DNA of 64,000 nt from Anaerorhabdus sp964386325 (GTDB taxonomy: Bacteria; Bacillota_I; Bacilli_A; Erysipelotrichales; Erysipelotrichaceae), in assembly GCA_964386325.1 (NCBI GenBank), contig CAYLQY010000014.1, positions 1 to 64,000 on the forward strand, read 5' to 3'. Both the position numbers and the translations under genes were made by a program. This document shows positions 60,778 to 64,000 of the stretch, piece by piece. The notes beneath the pieces were generated by a model. That model was not told the DNA's origin. It saw nothing but the letters and a program-made list of their open reading frames with translations, and searched no databases. Each line of letters begins with the position of its first letter. Position 1 is the first letter of the stretch.

Positions 60778-61734
60778 ATGTCATTTACGACAGAAGTAAA
60801 ACAGGAAGTTGGCCAGAATGAACTAAAAGATTGTTGTCGAAGAGCAGAACTTTCTGCTTTGATTCAACTTTGTTCAACCTTATCAATTTCAAACAAAGGA
60901 TTAACGTTACTAATAAAAACTGAGAATGCAACAACTGCAAAGTGTATTTGGAAATCACTGAAGGAACTATATCACGTAGAAACTGATTTATCTGTAATGA
61001 AGAAGATGAATTTGAGAAAAAACAATATTTACTACATTCGCGTATTAAGCAAAGCTCGTGAAATATTAGAAGATTTAGGAATCTATTCATCAAGAGGATT
61101 GTTAGATCATCCTTTAGCGAGTATTGTTACTAAAGAATGTTGTGCAAGAGGGTACTTAGCGGGTGCATTCATGGCGATGGGAAGTGTAAATGCGCCACAG
61201 AAAACAAGTTATCATCTTGAAATTGGAACCAACAGTGAATCGCATTCTGAATTTATTATTAAGTTAATGAATCGATTTGAACTACCAGCAAAAGCAATTA
61301 AGCGAAGAAATCAACATGTTGTTTATGTCAAAGCAGCTGATAAAATAGCGGATTTCTTACGTCTTATTGGAGCATTTGAATCATTAATGAAATTTGAAGA
61401 TATTCGAATTCACCGTGACTTTAAAAACAGTTTAACCCGCTTAGATAATTGTGAAGTAGCCAATGAAGTAAAGAGCCAAAACGCGGCAAAAAAACAATTA
61501 GAAGACATTGAAGTTATTGAAAAAGCTGGTAAATTAGATAAACTAGAAGAGAAGTATCAGGAGATAATTGCATTACGAAAACAAAATCCTGAATTCAGTT
61601 TAAACGAACTAAGTAGAGAATACGAACGACAAAAAGGAGTCGTTATGAGCAAGTCAGGAATGAAACATCGCTTTACTAAAATTCAAGAACTTGCGGATAA
61701 AATTAGGTTGCAAAACGATGTACATTTACAATAA
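60778..61734 (+). CDS. whiA: DNA-binding protein WhiA
   Basis: The protein is 318 residues, normal for the family. An N-terminal degenerate LAGLIDADG endonuclease-like domain (AELSALIQLC; CCARGYLAGAFMAMGSVNAP) leads to a C-terminal helix-turn-helix (NPEFSLNELSREYERQ, then MSKSGMKHRFTKI). WhiA affects chromosome segregation and division in Bacillota. It starts 2 bp after yvcK. Confidence 0.95.
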   Translation: MSFTTEVKQEVGQNELKDCCRRAELSALIQLCSTLSISNKGLTLLIKTENATTAKCIWKSLKELYHVETDLSVMKKMNLRKNNIYYIRVLSKAREILEDLGIYSSRGLLDHPLASIVTKECCARGYLAGAFMAMGSVNAPQKTSYHLEIGTNSESHSEFIIKLMNRFELPAKAIKRRNQHVVYVKAADKIADFLRLIGAFESLMKFEDIRIHRDFKNSLTRLDNCEVANEVKSQNAAKKQLEDIEVIEKAGKLDKLEEKYQEIIALRKQNPEFSLNELSREYERQKGVVMSKSGMKHRFTKIQELADKIRLQNDVHLQ

Positions 61735-61764
61735 CTCCTTTATAATAGTAATGAGGTAAAGACG

Positions 61765-62073
61765 ATGAGATTAATATATTTTATACTTACTCTATTCACA
61801 TTTGTGGTATTAATTCAAATATTTTGGCCACTAATTTTTGTGTTTGGAATTTTGATTATTGCATTTATTTCTTATGTGCGTTATAAAGCAAAACAAGCTA
61901 TGAAAGATACAGATACTTATTATAGCTCAACATATGATGATACGCCTTATACAAATACACACACAAATCAAACAAGACAAGATGATGACTCAAATATTGA
62001 GAAACCAATTCAACAAGGATCGGTAATCGATGCGGAGTATACGGAAAGAAGCCAAGAAGATGACAGAAATTGA
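61765..62073 (+). CDS. small two-helix membrane protein with acidic tail
   Basis: The 102 residues start behind ATGAGGT and contain one long or two short membrane helices (about 3-45), then a charged, disordered tail rich in Thr, Asn and Asp. No family is recognised. It is coupled to the next gene, whose start lies inside its 3' end. Confidence 0.6.
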   Translation: MRLIYFILTLFTFVVLIQIFWPLIFVFGILIIAFISYVRYKAKQAMKDTDTYYSSTYDDTPYTNTHTNQTRQDDDSNIEKPIQQGSVIDAEYTERSQEDDRN

Positions 62074-62983
62074 GATAGAAATAAGTAATGATTTTTTGCC
62101 TATCTCAATGGAACAACTATCGCTAATTCAAAAGTATTTAGATATTAAACAATATGAAGAAAGCAATCACAATCTTGTGAATATGATTCTTTGGTTAGAA
62201 TGGTATCCACTCTTTTGTGTAGAAGAAGATAATTATTTATTATTATTAGGAATACATGAAGGTGAGCTTTTTATTTATATGCCACTTTGTGAAGATGAAT
62301 ATTTTGATGAGGCAATTTTAAAAGCTAAATCTATTTTTGATAAATATGGAGTTAACTTTGTATTAAGTTGTTTTACGAAGGAAGCAATGGATAAAGTATT
62401 GAAACTCTTTCCAGGATATTGTGCATGTCCAGCAAGAGAAAGTTATGATTATGTATATTCGGTAGAAAAGTTGAAAACATTCGCAGGTAAGAAATTACAG
62501 AAAAAGAGAAATCATTTAAATGCTTTTTATAAAGAGTATGAAAATCGCTTTGTCTATGAAAGTATGAATGTTGATAATGTAAAAGAATGTAAAGAATTTT
62601 TAGAAAATTGGAAAGCTGATTCAGATGATGATTTTCTACAAGCAGAGCGTCGCGGTGTGCAAAATATTTTAGATTTATTTGGCAAAATTAATTATTCAGG
62701 TGGATGTATTCGTGTTGATGGTGAGATTAAAGCATTTGCGATAGGATCAAAATTGTCGAATCGAATGTGCCAAGAGAATATTGAAAAAGCTGATAGTGAA
62801 ATAAGAGGTTTATACCAAGCAATGATGAAAGAATTTTTGAGTCATGAGTTTAGCGATTTCGAATATGTAAATCGTGAAGATGATATGGGATATGACAATA
62901 TACGTCAAGCGAAGATGGCGTATCACCCAGAATTCATGATTGAAAAATATCGTTTATGTAGAGAGGGGGAAGCAAATGATTAA
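62060..62983 (+). CDS. DUF2156 (LPG synthase C-terminal-like) acyltransferase-fold protein
   Basis: The protein is 307 residues if started at ATG 62060 (an ATG at 62030 is also in frame; neither has a strong site). It has two GNAT-like halves: a first half with ESNHNLVNMILWLEWYPLFC, and a second with KLQKKRNHLNAFYKEYENRF and CIRVDGEIKAFAIGSKL, near-terminal DFEYVNREDDMGYDNIRQAK. This is the DUF2156 family, related to the aminoacyl-transferase domain of lysyl-phosphatidylglycerol synthase. The substrate is unknown. It overlaps the GNAT gene by 8 bp. Confidence 0.82.
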   Translation: MTEIEIEISNDFLPISMEQLSLIQKYLDIKQYEESNHNLVNMILWLEWYPLFCVEEDNYLLLLGIHEGELFIYMPLCEDEYFDEAILKAKSIFDKYGVNFVLSCFTKEAMDKVLKLFPGYCACPARESYDYVYSVEKLKTFAGKKLQKKRNHLNAFYKEYENRFVYESMNVDNVKECKEFLENWKADSDDDFLQAERRGVQNILDLFGKINYSGGCIRVDGEIKAFAIGSKLSNRMCQENIEKADSEIRGLYQAMMKEFLSHEFSDFEYVNREDDMGYDNIRQAKMAYHPEFMIEKYRLCREGEAND

Positions 62984-63890
62984 GAAGGCTGATAAAAGTC
63001 AAACAGGTTCTATTAAACATATGTGGTTAACTTGTTTTCCACAAGAAGAAGAGGGCTATATTGATTACTATTTCGATAAAATTTACAAACCCGAAAATAC
63101 ATTAGTATTGATTGAAAATGGAATTGCACAATCTTCGTGTCAACGCATTCCTCATGAAATCATGTTTAATAATCGTATATTACGTACATCTATGATTGTT
63201 GGTGTAACAACACTTCCAACTTATCAAAATAGAGGAAACATGGCTAAGCTAATGGAAGTTGTTATGGACGAGGTAAATCACCAAGAATTAGTGACACTTG
63301 TACAAGCATACAATCCTGCTTTGTATGAAAAGTATGGATTTGAAATGGTTTATTATCATAAAGAAACGACCTTTACTAGAAATGAAGTTCAACGTATTAG
63401 TAATGAAGGATGCAGTTACTTAATTCATAGTGAAGATATGTTGCGACTTTATGCTTCGTTTGTTAAGCGATTTAATGGTTTTTATATTCGTGATGTAGCT
63501 GCATTTGATCGAATCAAGGCAGAAATAGAAGCACAACATGGTAAAATAATTGCCTATTATAATGAGAAACAACAACTTCAAGGATACGCTACTTGTGTGT
63601 TTACAAATAAAGAAGTAATCTTTGAAGAATGTATTTATATGAATAGTGTTGCGCTAACTAAATTGATTAACTTGGCACTACAAATACGGCCAGTTGTTAA
63701 AGTAAATACAAGTCAAGTTGAAGACTTACGAATCTTGTTTCCAGGGGTTGATGTCAAAGATGTTGGGTTTACAATGGCACGTATCAATGATTTAGAGTTG
63801 TTTAATCGTTTATATCAAGTTCAAGCAACATCATTAGAGGAAGCCTTTGCATCAAGTGGTAAGCCACTCTTCATGAATGAATTCTATTAA
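62976..63890 (+). CDS. GNAT N-acetyltransferase, Eis-like
   Basis: The 304-residue protein starts at ATG 62976 behind GAGAGGGGGA; a longer frame upstream lacks a site. The acetyl-CoA loop is seen in IVGVTTLPTYQNRGNMAKLM, and a NPALYEKYGFEMVYYH segment matches Eis-type enzymes, which have a second GNAT-like half and a sterol-carrier-like C-terminal part. The substrate cannot be told. It is co-translated with the DUF2156 protein. Confidence 0.82.
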   Translation: MIKKADKSQTGSIKHMWLTCFPQEEEGYIDYYFDKIYKPENTLVLIENGIAQSSCQRIPHEIMFNNRILRTSMIVGVTTLPTYQNRGNMAKLMEVVMDEVNHQELVTLVQAYNPALYEKYGFEMVYYHKETTFTRNEVQRISNEGCSYLIHSEDMLRLYASFVKRFNGFYIRDVAAFDRIKAEIEAQHGKIIAYYNEKQQLQGYATCVFTNKEVIFEECIYMNSVALTKLINLALQIRPVVKVNTSQVEDLRILFPGVDVKDVGFTMARINDLELFNRLYQVQATSLEEAFASSGKPLFMNEFY

Positions 63891-63894
63891 TAAG

Positions 63895-63932
63895 AAGATT
63901 CTACAAATTAAATCATGTAGAATCTTTTTTTC
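63895..63932 (+). terminator. terminator after the GNAT gene
   Basis: An 11-bp stem AAGATTCTACA/TGTAGAATCTT (63895-63905 with 63916-63926) is followed by a T run. Confidence 0.88.
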
Positions 63933-63949
63933 TGTTAGAAAGAATGTAT

Positions 63950-64000
63950 TTAATGAGGATTAAACACTTGAGATTTGTTTCCATTTTTTATTAAAAGGTT
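63950..64000 (-). CDS. possible C-terminal end of a minus-strand gene, cut by the window edge
   Basis: On the minus strand the frame is open from the window edge for 16 codons to TAA (complement of 63950-63952), ending VFNPH. Convergent placement behind the terminator makes it plausible, but 16 codons are too few to be sure. Confidence 0.25.
   Translation of the reverse strand, partial: NLLIKNGNKSQVFNPH

Overview
The window is from a low-G+C Gram-positive bacterium (Bacillota). The evidence is the rapZ-yvcK-whiA block, a ZTP riboswitch in front of pflB-pflA, CUT1 sugar ABC transporters with lipoprotein binding proteins, a YesL protein, and a WapA-like secreted RHS toxin. An anaerobic, Erysipelotrichia-like gut or host-associated organism fits, but no rRNA or tRNA gene is present to settle it. 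No transposase, CRISPR array, rRNA or tRNA was recognised.

Layout. (1) 1-4780: tail of an unknown gene, a BspA-type leucine-rich-repeat protein, an FMN reductase-like protein, the aldolase/acetaldehyde dehydrogenase pair mhpE/mhpF, and an opposed AraC regulator. (2) 4905-20101: a one-strand, tightly packed sugar locus. It holds a binding protein and two permeases, two NodB-fold deacetylase-like proteins, an IlvD/Edd dehydratase, an SDR, a GH4 glycosidase, a 2-hydroxyacid dehydrogenase, an AgaS-type isomerase, a GntR regulator, a BadF-type sugar kinase, a FAH-family hydrolase and YesL. I infer import of an amino-sugar/sugar-acid glycoside, cleavage by GH4, amino-sugar processing by kinase and isomerase, and sugar-acid breakdown through dehydration, C4 oxidation and diketo-acid cleavage. 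(3) 20191-20817: a YitT-type membrane protein, then regulatory sequence.

(4) 21177-42482 is the accessory heart of the window. A 2,863-residue secreted RHS/YD-repeat toxin ends in an HNH-like (AHH-type) nuclease tip and overlaps a large beta-propeller-like protein, its probable immunity partner. Downstream lie about 10 kb of orphan tip and immunity cassettes. Several start with a recopied piece of the RHS gene (three different seams: YD-repeat, core and post-core), followed by an unrelated tip and a small membrane or soluble partner gene. Many cassettes are broken by nonsense or frameshift mutations. It reads as a silent archive of toxin tips able to recombine into the expressed gene. A second nuclease-tip remnant is again followed by a beta-propeller-like gene.

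(5) 42498-51802: a tiny antisense-strand membrane peptide with a structured leader, then secreted and membrane proteins (a Bax-inhibitor-1 homologue, three lipoproteins, and an eight-repeat surface protein). (6) 51836-64000: ZTP-controlled pflBA, a frameshifted small membrane gene, a ferritin-like protein, a membrane protein with a papain-like tail, a histidine phosphatase behind a MerR-type promoter, a zinc peptidase, rapZ-yvcK-whiA, and two acyltransferase-fold proteins.
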